Assembly (NCBI GenBank): GCA_020849075.1
Contig: JADLGZ010000081.1
Coordinates: 1 to 5,540, forward strand
From: Fimbriimonadaceae bacterium
GTDB taxonomy: Bacteria; Armatimonadota; Fimbriimonadia; Fimbriimonadales; Fimbriimonadaceae
Length of the DNA: 5,540 bases
Direction: 5' to 3'
Shown here: in pieces, positions 5,455 to 5,540 of the stretch
How the letters are laid out: each line of letters opens with the position of its first letter
Numbering within the stretch: the first letter of the stretch is position 1
Program-made: the position numbers and the translations under genes
The notes under the pieces: generated by a model
What the model was told of the DNA's origin: nothing
Database searches by the model: none
What the model saw: the letters and a program-made list of their open reading frames with translations, nothing else

Positions 5455-5540
5455 GTGCAACCCCAACGCATTTGGCCCCAAGTCACCGCCCTAGTCGCCC
5501 TGATGGCCATCACCGTTGCCGCTCCTCCCGCCAAGGGATT
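5455..5540 (+). CDS. ccmC: N-terminus of a probable CcmC-type haem transporter protein (truncated by window end)
   Basis: From GTG 5455-5457 the frame stays open to the window end: 28 residues, MQPQRIWPQVTALVALMAI then TVAAPPAKG. A short polar N-terminus, one hydrophobic helix and an AAPPxxxG motif at its end resemble the first transmembrane segment of CcmC, which ends in aP-x-x-x-x-Q-G before the RI-x-Y-x-HVP region. Position after ccmA and ccmB supports this. With so few residues the family call is tentative. No Shine-Dalgarno precedes the GTG; an internal ATG at 5503 would cut the membrane helix and is less likely. Confidence 0.55.
   Translation, partial: MQPQRIWPQVTALVALMAITVAAPPAKG

Noticed and set aside
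4994..5494. 166-residue plus-strand frame rich in Thr, Asp, Pro, Ser and Arg across the tandem repeat
   Set aside because: Its first part is a shadow of ccmB, and the rest is translated 8/9-bp repeat with no constant frame; it also overlaps the ccmC-like start. Low-complexity artefact.

Overview
The window comes from a bacterial chromosome of moderately high GC, by eye somewhat above 50%. The gene content is housekeeping: GMP synthesis, threonine/methionine synthesis, fatty-acid synthesis and c-type cytochrome maturation. No phage, plasmid or transposase gene is visible. The CcmAB type, the mostly absent Shine-Dalgarno sites, the TANNNT boxes very close to start codons and a planctomycete/armatimonadete-like secreted thioredoxin-fold protein suggest an Armatimonadota-type (for example Fimbriimonadia) or similar deep-branching lineage. 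That placement is inference and is weak without a database search.

Layout. Positions 1-390 (+) hold the 3' end of an unrecognised gene that converges on guaA and overlaps it by 17 bp. Positions 374-3232 (-) hold a compact three-gene operon, read right to left: accB (biotin carboxyl carrier protein), hom (short homoserine dehydrogenase without an ACT domain) and guaA (GMP synthase). The junctions overlap by 11 and 4 nt, and guaA must start at TTG. Upstream of it on the same strand, 3275-3829 (-) encodes a secreted thioredoxin-like protein with a CFPC motif. The 129-bp divergent spacer 3830-3958 contains a perfect 11-bp hairpin flanked by A and T runs. Positions 3959-5192 (+) encode a CcmA-type ATPase and a CcmB-type permease, overlapping by 20 nt. 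The spacer 5193-5454 holds a REP-like palindrome and a 24-unit degenerate 8/9-bp tandem repeat that is very C-rich and G-poor. From 5455 (+) to the window end is the N-terminus of a probable CcmC-type protein.

How they work together. CcmA, CcmB and CcmC form the haem-handling ABC module of cytochrome c maturation. The divergent secreted CxxC protein could serve the same pathway as a thiol-redox partner, which is inference from position and motif. The accB-hom-guaA operon joins three unrelated biosynthetic pathways, which suggests growth-rate co-expression rather than a pathway operon. The most unusual non-coding element is the tandem repeat between ccmB and ccmC. Its composition on the transcribed strand is what a Rho-binding (rut) region would have, and a possible near-leaderless promoter for ccmC lies directly after it.
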